Assembly: GCA_040235415.1 (NCBI GenBank)
Contig: JBECKR010000409.1
Coordinates: 1 to 7,416, forward strand
Length of the DNA: 7,416 nt
Direction of reading: 5' to 3'
DNA from: JBECKR01 sp040235415
GTDB taxonomy: Bacteria > Acidobacteriota > Polarisedimenticolia > Polarisedimenticolales > Polarisedimenticolaceae
Shown: positions 1 to 6,242 of the stretch, one piece after another
How the letters are laid out: each line of letters begins with the position of its first letter
Numbering within the stretch: the stretch's first letter is position 1
Notes under the pieces: generated by a model
The model's database searches: none
What the model saw: the letters and a program-made list of their open reading frames with translations, nothing else
Told to the model about the DNA's origin: nothing
Program-made: the position numbers and the translations under genes

Positions 1-2
1 CG

Positions 3-518
3 GCGGCGCTGGCGGCGTCGCTCGCGGCGGGGCTGCTGCCGGAGGTCCGCGCCGGCGACGCCGGAGCCCTCGCGAACCGCGGCGTCGCCTGGAAGGCGTG
101 CGGCGACCTCGACCGCGCCGAGGCGGACCTGCAGGCGGCGTTGCGCCTCGATCCCGATTCCGCGGTGGCGTGGTACGACCTCGGCGTCGTGCGCGCGCGT
201 CGGGGACGTCTCGATCTGGCGGAGCAGGCCTACCGCGAGTCGCTGCGGCGCGACGCGGGGCAGGCGGAGGCGGCCGGAAACCTCGCCGGACTCCTGATCC
301 GCGACGGCCGCGCCTCGGAGGCGGTACCGGTGCTGCGCGCCGCCTTGGCGGCGCGGCCGACGCAGCCGGTATGCTGGACGAATCTCGTCGTCGCACTCTG
401 GACGCTCGGCGATCGCGAGGCGGCGCGCGACGCGGTGCACCGCGCGCGCGCGCTGGGCGTGAGCCTCGATCCCGATCTGGTCGCAGGGATCGCGGGAGAC
501 GAAGGAGGAAATCCTTGA
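3..518 (+). CDS. TPR-repeat protein, 3' end only (5' truncated by window)
   Basis: The frame is open from the first bases of the window to a TGA at 516-518, giving 171 visible residues; the true start lies upstream. The visible part is almost entirely tetratricopeptide repeats. Four roughly 34-residue units can be laid out at about residues 19-52, 53-86, 87-120 and 121-154. They show the usual small-residue and aromatic spacing (ALANRGVAWKACGDLDRAEA, then AWYDLGVVRARRGRLDLAEQ) and the helix-breaking D-P at the end of a unit (LRLDPDS). TPR arrays are protein-interaction scaffolds; the partner and cellular location cannot be read from this fragment. The stop codon overlaps the TTG start of the lipoprotein gene, so the two are probably co-transcribed and translationally coupled. 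The missing N-terminus could carry a signal peptide, a membrane anchor, a sulfotransferase-type domain or only more TPRs. Confidence 0.85.
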   Translation, partial: AALAASLAAGLLPEVRAGDAGALANRGVAWKACGDLDRAEADLQAALRLDPDSAVAWYDLGVVRARRGRLDLAEQAYRESLRRDAGQAEAAGNLAGLLIRDGRASEAVPVLRAALAARPTQPVCWTNLVVALWTLGDREAARDAVHRARALGVSLDPDLVAGIAGDEGGNP

Positions 519-1018
519 GGCCGCAGATCTGGGTCGCCGTGGGCTGCCTCGCGCTCGGCGGGTGCGTCGACCGGCCGAGCAACACCGGCTTCGTCGGCAC
601 CTGGAGCCGCGGCAACGATCGCGCGACCTCGACGATCTCGATTTCGCGCGACGGCGACGCGTACCGTTTTCGTTGGCGCCTCACCAGCGATGACGGCGAC
701 TGGTCCGTCGAGTGCGACGCGGAAGGGGCCTGCCAGGAGTTCATCGACGGCGCCGAGACCTCCGAATTCCGCTTCGTCGCCGGGATCGATCCCGAGTCCG
801 GGCACCTTCTCGTGGAGTGCAACGGCCGCTCCCTGCCGCCGCACGAGAAGCCGATCCACTACGTCGACGAGCTGGTGCTCGAGCCGGGCGGGCTCGCGCT
901 GTGGTCGTACACCAACGAGCGCGGCACGGACCGTTTCGAGGGCGACGCGAGGCCGAAGCGGCGGCTCGAGAAGGTCTCGGACCGCGTCGCGGACGTCGCG
1001 CCCCGAAGCGGAGGATGA
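515..1018 (+). CDS. Small predicted lipoprotein of unknown function
   Basis: This 167-residue protein starts at TTG 515, which overlaps the previous stop as TTGA. The start is favoured because a strong Shine-Dalgarno (AAGGAGGA, about 502-509) lies just upstream and because it gives a proper lipoprotein signal: MRPQIW, a short hydrophobic stretch and the lipobox LGGC with Cys17 as the lipidated residue. The same frame is open further upstream, but that extension is Arg/Gly-rich and antiparallel in character to the TPR gene, so it is an artefact. The mature part begins with a polar linker (VDRPSNTG) and then GTW, followed by alternating strands (TISISRDGDAYRFRWRL), which suggests a small beta-barrel or lipocalin-like fold. 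Two further cysteines (in VECDAEGACQ) and one in VECNGR could form disulfides in the periplasm. I do not recognise a named family. It lies between a TPR gene and rnc, with a 3-base gap to rnc. Confidence 0.8.
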   Translation: MRPQIWVAVGCLALGGCVDRPSNTGFVGTWSRGNDRATSTISISRDGDAYRFRWRLTSDDGDWSVECDAEGACQEFIDGAETSEFRFVAGIDPESGHLLVECNGRSLPPHEKPIHYVDELVLEPGGLALWSYTNERGTDRFEGDARPKRRLEKVSDRVADVAPRSGG

Positions 1019-1021
1019 GCC

Positions 1022-1744
1022 TTGCGATCCCGGACCCATGAGATCGTCGAGGCGCGGCTGGGCTATCGCTTTCGCGACCGCGCGCGCCTCGACCACGCCC
1101 TGACGCACCGCTCGTTCGCCTACGAGCAGGGCGGTGACGCGCTCGACAGCTACGAGCGGCTCGAGTTCCTCGGCGACGCGCTCCTCGGATTCCTGGTGTC
1201 CGACCGGCTGTTCCGGGTCGACCCGGGCGCGTCCGAGGGCCTGCTGACGCGCCGCAAGCAGGTCGTCGTGCGCACCGACTGCCTCGCCGCGATCGCCGCG
1301 GAGCTCGGGCTGGGCGAGGTGCTGCGCCTCGGACGCGGCGAGATCGCGACCGGAGGGCGATCCAAGGCGTCGCTGCTCGCGGACGCCTTCGAGGCGGTCC
1401 TCGGCGCGGTCTACGTCGACGGCGGGCTGCGCGCGGCACGATCGTTCGTGAGCCGTCACCTTCGCGAGCGCCTGGTCCACGCCGCATCGGCGGAGCACGT
1501 CGCCGAGGACTACAAGACCCGCCTGCAGGAGCGGATCCAGGCGCGCCGGCGCGCCACCCCGAGCTACCGGGTCGTGTCCTCGAGCGGCCCGGACCACGAC
1601 CGGCGGTTCGTCGCCGAGGTCGTGGTCGAGAACCGCGTGCTCGGGGTCGGCGAGGGCGCGAGCCGTAAGCGCGCCGAGCAGATGGCGGCCAAGGCCGCGC
1701 TCGCCGCGCTGCGAGGCGGGGGCGAGGGAGGATCCGGAGGATGA
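1022..1744 (+). CDS. rnc: Ribonuclease III
   Basis: This 240-residue cytoplasmic, Mg-dependent endoribonuclease cleaves double-stranded RNA (rRNA precursors, structured mRNAs). The N-terminal catalytic domain (about 5-155) carries the family signature ERLEFLGDA at 45-53, with acidic residues E45, E48 and D52. E72 lies in SEGLLT, and the second acidic pair D121/E124 lies in DAFEAVLGAVYVDGG; by alignment to known RNase III these are the metal-binding and catalytic residues, and all are present. A double-stranded-RNA-binding domain follows (about 163-231: DYKTRLQE, then the basic helix SRKRAEQMAAKAALAAL). The length is close to the usual 220-240. The TTG start at 1022 is chosen because GGAGG at 1010-1014 is well spaced and the protein begins just before the conserved first helix; nearby ATGs at 1015 and 1038 are in other frames. 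The stop overlaps the next ATG (ATGA). The usual partner era is absent here. Confidence 0.96.
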   Translation: MRSRTHEIVEARLGYRFRDRARLDHALTHRSFAYEQGGDALDSYERLEFLGDALLGFLVSDRLFRVDPGASEGLLTRRKQVVVRTDCLAAIAAELGLGEVLRLGRGEIATGGRSKASLLADAFEAVLGAVYVDGGLRAARSFVSRHLRERLVHAASAEHVAEDYKTRLQERIQARRRATPSYRVVSSSGPDHDRRFVAEVVVENRVLGVGEGASRKRAEQMAAKAALAALRGGGEGGSGG

Positions 1745-3198
1745 GCGCACGCACGATCCTGGTCGCGCTCGCGACGTGCCTGCTGGGAGCCGGCGCGGCA
1801 CGAGCCGAGACGGTGCTCCTCGGCAACGAGGCGGCGGGGATCTTCGAGATCTCGACCGAGAGCCGGCTCGACGTGGCCGGGCTCTCGGGAGAGCTGATCT
1901 TCCGGGTCGGGAAGCCGGGCGAGCTCCGCTTCCTCGCGACCGCGCCGGAAGGAGGGAAGGCCGCCGAGGAGATCCCGGTTTCCCTGCTGCGGGACGGCTC
2001 CGTCCTCGAGCTCCGCCCCGGGCCCGGCAACGCGGAGCGTGCGGTTCGTCTCGAGGCCGCGTTGCCGCCGGGGATGTGGCTGAAGCTCGCGGTCCGAGGC
2101 GGGGAGGCCTCGATCTCGGGCCTCAAGGACGGCGTCGACGTCGTGGCGCACGACGCCGCGCTCGACGTCTCGGTGGTCGAGGGCGGGGCGAGCGTCGAGG
2201 TCCACGGCGGGAAGGTCGAGCTTCGCGGCATGGCCGACGACGTCGCGCTCCGCGGCGACGGCTTCACCGCCAGGATCGACGCCGTCGCGGGGGCGGCGAC
2301 GATCGGCGCCCGCGGTGGGACCGTCGAGGCGTCCGGGGTCGCCGGCACTCTCGACGTCGATCTCGACGGTACGGACTTCCGGCTGCGGGATTCCGTGGGT
2401 CCGTTGCGTCTGAGCGCCTCCGGCGGTCGCGTCGAGGTCGCCGGGCTGCGCAACGGCGCCAGGATGCACCTCGGCGGCACGCCGCTCGTGATCGCCGAGA
2501 GCGACGGGAGGTACGACGTCGACACCGACGCGGACGTCGAGTTCCGCGACATGAGCGCGTCGCTGCACTTCGACAGCTACGGCGGCTCGCTGCGCGGCGC
2601 GGGCAACGACGGCGTCCTCGAGATCAAGACCTCCAACTCGGAGGTCGCGCTCGAGCGGATCAGCGGCGAGACCCGCATCGCCGGCGACGGCCTCCGCGTC
2701 GAGGCCGCCACCATGGGCGGCGCCGTGGTGGTCTATGCGGCGGGCTCCACCCTCGCGATCGACGGCGCGGCGGGACCGGTCGAGATCGAGAACGACTACG
2801 GCGACGTCACCGTCGCCGGGGCCGCCAAGGGCGTGTCGATCAAGAGCCGCGACGGCACCGTCGTGGTCTCGGGCCTGAACGGCGCGGCGCGGATCGACGC
2901 CGACGGTCCGGAGGTGCGGGTGGGCTGGGCGTCGGTCGCGGGAAGCGACGACAGTGAGATCCGCAACGCCAGCGGCGACGTCTGGGTCTCGATCGGAGGG
3001 AACGGCGGCTGCCGCATCGAGGCCAGCGCGAAGTACGGCCGCATCGAGAGCTCGCTGGAGGGCGTCGCGGTCTCGGGCGACGGGAACCACGCCAGCGGCA
3101 GGATCCGTCGCGCGAACGCCCCGACGATCCGGATCGAATCGGAAGGGAACGTCGTCCTCGCCTCCGGAGCGGCGGCCGCGCAGGACGAGGAGAACTGA
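1741..3198 (+). CDS. Exported repetitive beta-rich protein (DUF4097 / putative adhesin-like)
   Basis: This 485-residue protein starts at an ATG overlapping the rnc stop, with GGGAGGA at 1726-1732 as ribosome binding site. The N-terminus is a Sec signal peptide: MSARTILVAL, hydrophobic core, likely signal peptidase I cleavage after ARA at residue 22. Cys13 is not in a good lipobox (LATC), so a soluble or surface protein is more likely than a lipoprotein. The rest is dominated by Gly, Asp, Val, Ala and Ser in short strand-turn units of roughly 18-22 residues (for example GGKVELRGMADDVALRGDGF and ASGGRVEVAGLRNGARMHLG). The recurring G-x-[VL]-x-[VIL] pattern fits a right-handed beta-helix or the DUF4097 type found in putative adhesins and anti-sigma-factor-linked proteins. 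This family call is from pattern, not alignment. No catalytic motif is visible. It is followed after 3 bases by a membrane glycosyltransferase, so an envelope role is plausible but unproven. Confidence 0.85.
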   Translation: MSARTILVALATCLLGAGAARAETVLLGNEAAGIFEISTESRLDVAGLSGELIFRVGKPGELRFLATAPEGGKAAEEIPVSLLRDGSVLELRPGPGNAERAVRLEAALPPGMWLKLAVRGGEASISGLKDGVDVVAHDAALDVSVVEGGASVEVHGGKVELRGMADDVALRGDGFTARIDAVAGAATIGARGGTVEASGVAGTLDVDLDGTDFRLRDSVGPLRLSASGGRVEVAGLRNGARMHLGGTPLVIAESDGRYDVDTDADVEFRDMSASLHFDSYGGSLRGAGNDGVLEIKTSNSEVALERISGETRIAGDGLRVEAATMGGAVVVYAAGSTLAIDGAAGPVEIENDYGDVTVAGAAKGVSIKSRDGTVVVSGLNGAARIDADGPEVRVGWASVAGSDDSEIRNASGDVWVSIGGNGGCRIEASAKYGRIESSLEGVAVSGDGNHASGRIRRANAPTIRIESEGNVVLASGAAAAQDEEN

Positions 3199-3201
3199 GG
3201 C

Positions 3202-4902
3202 GTGCGCCGGGCCGCGGCCGTCGCGCTCGCCGCGCTCGCGCTCGCACACCTCGGCCTCGCGCTCGGTATCGCCGTCTCCCACAGCGCGACGTTCGACGAG
3301 GTCGTGTACCCCGCGGCCGGCTGGTCCTACCTCACGACCCGGGACTACCGCATGAACCCGGAGCACCCGCCTCTCCTGAAGCTCGTGAGCGGTGCGGCGT
3401 GGGTCGGACTCGGCCCGGACGTCGAGACGGTTCCGGGCTGGGTGGAGGGGAACCAGTGGAGGTTCGGGCGTGCCGCGCTGTACGACGGCGACCGCGACCC
3501 GCACGCTCTGCTCCTGCGCGCACGCGCCGCGATCGCCGTGCTGTCCGCGGGGCTCGTCGCGCTCACGGGAATCGTCGCCTGGCGTCTCGCGGGGCCGGCC
3601 GCGGGCGTGGCGGCGGCCGCGCTCGTGGCGTTCGATCCCCTGGTCCTGGCGCACGGCGCGCTCGCGACGACCGACCTCGGGGCCGCGGCGCTGTACTTCG
3701 CGGCCGCGATAGCGCTGCCGGGGGCGGTTGAACGGGGCGGGGCGGGGCGAACCGCGCTCGGCGGTCTCCTCGTCGGGCTCGCGCTCGCCGCGAAGTACTC
3801 CGCGTTGCCGCTCGTGCTGCTCCCGTTCGCCCTCGCTGCCCTCGTGCGCGGCGGCGCGAGGACGCGGTTGCGGCGCGCGGCGGCCGTCCTCGCCGTCGCG
3901 GCCGTGACGGTCGCCGCGACCTATCTCGGCAGCGATCCGCTCGGGTACCTCCGGGGCCTCGGGATGCTCGCGCTCCACGACGCGGTGGGACATCCGGCGT
4001 TCGCGTTCGGACGCTACGCCGACCACGGCCTGTGGTGGTTCTTCCCGGCGGCCTGGGCGGTCAAGACGCCGCTCCCGATCCTCCTGGCGTCGGCCGCCGG
4101 CGTGGTCGCGGTCGCCGCGAGGCGCCGGCGCGACACCGCGCTCGTCGCGGTGCTGATTGCCGCTCCCGCGCTCGTCGTCGCCGCCGCGCTGGCGTCGTCG
4201 CTGAACCTCGGCGTGCGTCACCTGCTCCCGATCACCCCGTTCCTCGCGGTCGCCGGCGGGGTGGCCGCCGCCGCGACGTGGCGGCGAGGCGTCGTCGGAC
4301 GCGTCGCGGTCAGCGCGCTGGGCGCCTGGCTCGTCGCGGGAACGCTCGGGGCCTACCCGCACGTCCTGGCCTACGGCAACGTGCTCGTCGGCGGGCCGTC
4401 GGGGACGTGGCGCGCGCTCGCGGACTCGAACGTCGACTGGGGTCAGGACCTCCCGGCGCTCGCGTCGATCGTGCGGCGGCGGCCGCTGCGGCGGCTGTAC
4501 CTCGCATACTTCGGGACCGCGGATCCGGCGGCCGACGGCCTGCGCTACACCTCCGCGCCTTCGATGGGGATGGCGCCACGGCGGTTCGAGGCCGGGGGCG
4601 ACCTCTCGGGTCGCGAGCTCCTCGCGGTCAGCGTCACGACTCTCCACGGCGTCTACGCCGTGCGTCACGACGCATGGTCGTGGCTCCTCGATCGTCCCGC
4701 AATGGCGCTCCCCGGCGGGTCCATCGGAGTGTGGGACATCACCGGCGACGCCGACGCCTTCCGCCGGCTCGCCGACGTCGCGCTGCGTTTCGGCGACGCG
4801 GACGCGGCGATCCCGCCCCTCGAGCGGCTCCTCGAGCTCAGACCGGGCGACGAGGAGGCGCGAGCGGAGCTCGAGGCCCTGCGGGGACAGGTGCAAAAAT
4901 GA
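3202..4902 (+). CDS. GT39/PMT-like membrane glycosyltransferase with C-terminal TPR-like tail
   Basis: This 566-residue polytopic inner-membrane protein probably transfers a sugar from a polyprenyl-phosphate donor on the periplasmic side (GT-C fold; ArnT/PMT superfamily). After the first membrane segment (about 5-26) comes the periplasmic acidic motif FDE at 31-33 and then NPEHPPLLK at 52-60. This pair is typical of PMT_2-type enzymes, where such acidic residues are catalytic or metal-binding. Many hydrophobic segments follow, then LNLGVRHLLP (about 334-343) and ADSNVDWGQDL (407-417), both typical of this branch. Residues about 515-560 (AFRRLADVALRFGDADAAIP, then LERLLELRPGD) form a single TPR-like hairpin. 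The GTG start at 3202 lies 3 bases after the upstream stop, with a GGAG at 3189-3192. The acceptor is unknown. The last codons and the stop lie inside a palindromic repeat, so the native C-terminus may have been altered. Confidence 0.88.
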   Translation: MRRAAAVALAALALAHLGLALGIAVSHSATFDEVVYPAAGWSYLTTRDYRMNPEHPPLLKLVSGAAWVGLGPDVETVPGWVEGNQWRFGRAALYDGDRDPHALLLRARAAIAVLSAGLVALTGIVAWRLAGPAAGVAAAALVAFDPLVLAHGALATTDLGAAALYFAAAIALPGAVERGGAGRTALGGLLVGLALAAKYSALPLVLLPFALAALVRGGARTRLRRAAAVLAVAAVTVAATYLGSDPLGYLRGLGMLALHDAVGHPAFAFGRYADHGLWWFFPAAWAVKTPLPILLASAAGVVAVAARRRRDTALVAVLIAAPALVVAAALASSLNLGVRHLLPITPFLAVAGGVAAAATWRRGVVGRVAVSALGAWLVAGTLGAYPHVLAYGNVLVGGPSGTWRALADSNVDWGQDLPALASIVRRRPLRRLYLAYFGTADPAADGLRYTSAPSMGMAPRRFEAGGDLSGRELLAVSVTTLHGVYAVRHDAWSWLLDRPAMALPGGSIGVWDITGDADAFRRLADVALRFGDADAAIPPLERLLELRPGDEEARAELEALRGQVQK

Positions 4903-4920
4903 GAAAAGGTGCCTGTCCCC
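4883..4920. repeat. Palindromic REP-like element between convergent genes
   Basis: Arms GGGGACAGG (4883-4891) and CCTGTCCCC (4912-4920) are perfect inverted repeats. As + strand RNA the stem extends by two G-U pairs and one C-G pair to about 12 pairs (4883-4894 with 4909-4920), leaving a 14-base A-rich loop (4895-4908). The loop is strikingly AT-rich for this genome. The element spans the last codons and the TGA (4900-4902) of the glycosyltransferase and ends 3 bases before the stop of the minus-strand gene. It could act as a bidirectional termination or mRNA-stabilising hairpin, but no U-run follows it on either strand, so it is not a canonical intrinsic terminator. The GGGGACAGG core resembles dispersed palindromes I recall from high-GC genomes; whether copies occur elsewhere in this one cannot be seen here. 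Confidence 0.7.
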
Positions 4921-4923
4921 ACC

Positions 4924-6069
4924 TCAGTAGCGCGGCATTCCGGGCTCGATCTCGGAGGCCCAGGCGTCGATGCCGCCGGCGAGGTTGCGGACGTGGGAGA
5001 ACCCCCGGCGCCGGAGCCACTCCGCCGCCACGGCACTGCGCTGGCCGACGTGGCAGTACACGACCGTCTCGCGCTCGCGGTCGAGCTCCTCGACGCGGGC
5101 GGGAAGCTCCTGGAGCGGGAGCAGGCGGGCCCCGTCGATGCGGCAGATCGCCCACTCCATGGGGGTGCGGACGTCGATCAGCGTCAGGTCGTCGCCGCGC
5201 TCGAGGCGCTCCCGCAACCCGCGCACGCTGATCTCGGGCCCGTCGAGGGGAGCGCGGCCCGCCTCGGCCTCGCAGGCGGCGTCCTCGTCCCGCAGCGCGA
5301 CGATGGAGGGACGATCGCCGCACACGGGGCAGTCCGGGTCGCGCGGGACCCGAAGCTCGCGGAAGCGGCCCTCGAGTCCGTCGTACAGCAGCAGGCGGCC
5401 GACCAGCGCAGCGCCGACGCCGAGCAGGAGCTTGATCGCCTCGGTCGCCTGAAGCGACCCGATGACGCCCGGCAGGATCCCGAGGACGCCGCCCTCGGCG
5501 CAGTTCGGGACCTCGCCGGGGGCCGGCGGCTCGGGATACAGGCAGCGATAGCACGGCCCCCCCGGCGCCGCGAACACCGCGACCTGCCCCTCGAAGCGGA
5601 AGATGCTGCCGTACACGTTCGGCTTGCCGAGCAACACGGCGGCGTCGTTCACGAGGTAGCGGGTCGGGAAGTTGTCCGTACCGTCCACGATCACGTCGTA
5701 GGTTCCGAGGAGGTCGAGGGCGTTGCCCGCCGTCACGCGGGTGTCGTGAACCTCGAGGCGGACCCGCGGGTTCAGGTCCGCGAGACGGCGCCGGGCGGCG
5801 TCGACTTTCGGCAGCCCGACGTCGGAGGTGCCGTAGAGCACCTGGCGCTGGAGGTTGCTCGCATCCACGCGGTCGAAATCGACGAGCCCGATCCGGCCGA
5901 CCCCAGCCGCGGCGAGGTACAGTCCGACGGGGGCGCCGAGCCCTCCCGCGCCGACGATCGCGATCGACGAGGCCTTGAGCCTGCGCTGGCCCTCGACGCC
6001 GACCTCGGGGAGGACGAGGTGGCGCGCGTAGCGTGCGATCTCCTCGCGGTCGAGCGCGTCGTCGGTCAT
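4924..6069 (-). CDS. ThiF/MoeB-family sulfur-carrier adenylyltransferase fused to rhodanese
   Basis: This 381-residue cytoplasmic E1-like enzyme is expected to adenylate the C-terminal Gly-Gly of a ubiquitin-like sulfur carrier (ThiS or MoaD), with its rhodanese domain supplying persulfide sulfur. The ThiF/MoeB domain (about 8-255) has the ATP-binding GAGGLG (40-45), VDFDRVD (63-69), NLQRQ with R75, K88 in GLPKVD, and DGTDNF (129-134). CYRC (173-176) and CPVC (247-250) are the zinc-binding cysteine pairs. C190 in PNCAEGGVLG is at the position of the ThiF-type cysteine. The rhodanese domain (about 278-375) has IDVRTPMEW and the active-site loop CHVGQRS with catalytic C339. The ATG at 6069 is chosen over the longer open frame because MTDDALDREEIARYARH matches the family's N-terminus and GGAGGG (6077-6082) lies 7 bases upstream. 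Divergence from thiD favours a thiamine role, but MoeB or a dual role cannot be excluded. Confidence 0.93.
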   Translation of the reverse strand: MTDDALDREEIARYARHLVLPEVGVEGQRRLKASSIAIVGAGGLGAPVGLYLAAAGVGRIGLVDFDRVDASNLQRQVLYGTSDVGLPKVDAARRRLADLNPRVRLEVHDTRVTAGNALDLLGTYDVIVDGTDNFPTRYLVNDAAVLLGKPNVYGSIFRFEGQVAVFAAPGGPCYRCLYPEPPAPGEVPNCAEGGVLGILPGVIGSLQATEAIKLLLGVGAALVGRLLLYDGLEGRFRELRVPRDPDCPVCGDRPSIVALRDEDAACEAEAGRAPLDGPEISVRGLRERLERGDDLTLIDVRTPMEWAICRIDGARLLPLQELPARVEELDRERETVVYCHVGQRSAVAAEWLRRRGFSHVRNLAGGIDAWASEIEPGMPRY

Positions 6070-6090
6070 CGCCGGTCCCTCCGTCCCGAC

Positions 6091-6119
6091 ATTGTCCCCG
6101 AGCGGGCGGCGTCCCGCAA
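6091..6119 (-). promoter_or_regulatory. Possible sigma-70-type promoter for the thiF/moeB-like gene
   Basis: On the minus strand, TTGCGG (6119-6114) and GACAAT (6096-6091) are separated by exactly 17 bases. They match the -35 and -10 consensus at 3 and 4 of 6 positions. A start near 6084 would leave a leader of only about 15 bases, with the Shine-Dalgarno GGAGGG (6082-6077) at its very 5' end. The call rests only on this weak match and on position. Confidence 0.3.
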
Positions 6120-6134
6120 AGCGGTGGCCTGGCC

Positions 6135-6143
6135 TGGTATCAT
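6135..6143 (+). promoter_or_regulatory. Possible extended -10 promoter for the riboswitch-thiD transcript
   Basis: TGGTATCAT reads as an extended -10 (TG, one base, then TATCAT, 5 of 6 to consensus) in a rare AT-containing patch. The implied transcription start near 6150 lies just before the first helix of the TPP aptamer at 6157, which is where it should be. There is no convincing -35 at 16-18 bases upstream; extended -10 promoters often lack one. Confidence 0.45.
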
Positions 6144-6156
6144 GACTCCGTCGCCA

Positions 6157-6234
<78 letters not shown>

Positions 6235-6242
6235 GAGGCGCG

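Noticed and set aside
98..514. N-terminal extension of the lipoprotein frame
   Set aside because: It overlaps the TPR gene out of frame, is Arg/Gly-rich, and would bury the lipoprotein signal peptide in the middle of the protein.
1771..1782. Cys13 of the exported protein considered as a lipobox
   Set aside because: The local sequence LATC has Thr at -1, which is poor for signal peptidase II, while a good signal peptidase I site (ARA) follows at residues 20-22.
741..2552. Minus-strand open frame opposite rnc and the adhesin-like gene
   Set aside because: Low-complexity Arg/Ser/Pro/Ala translation with no motif, opposite the well-supported rnc. Stops are rare in all frames at this GC content.
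1564..4896. Very long minus-strand open frame (1110 codons) opposite the adhesin-like and glycosyltransferase genes
   Set aside because: It is the reverse-complement shadow of GC-rich genes. The translation is Arg/Asp/Glu/His-rich with no recognisable domain, and the plus strand has clear gene content, signal peptide and motifs.
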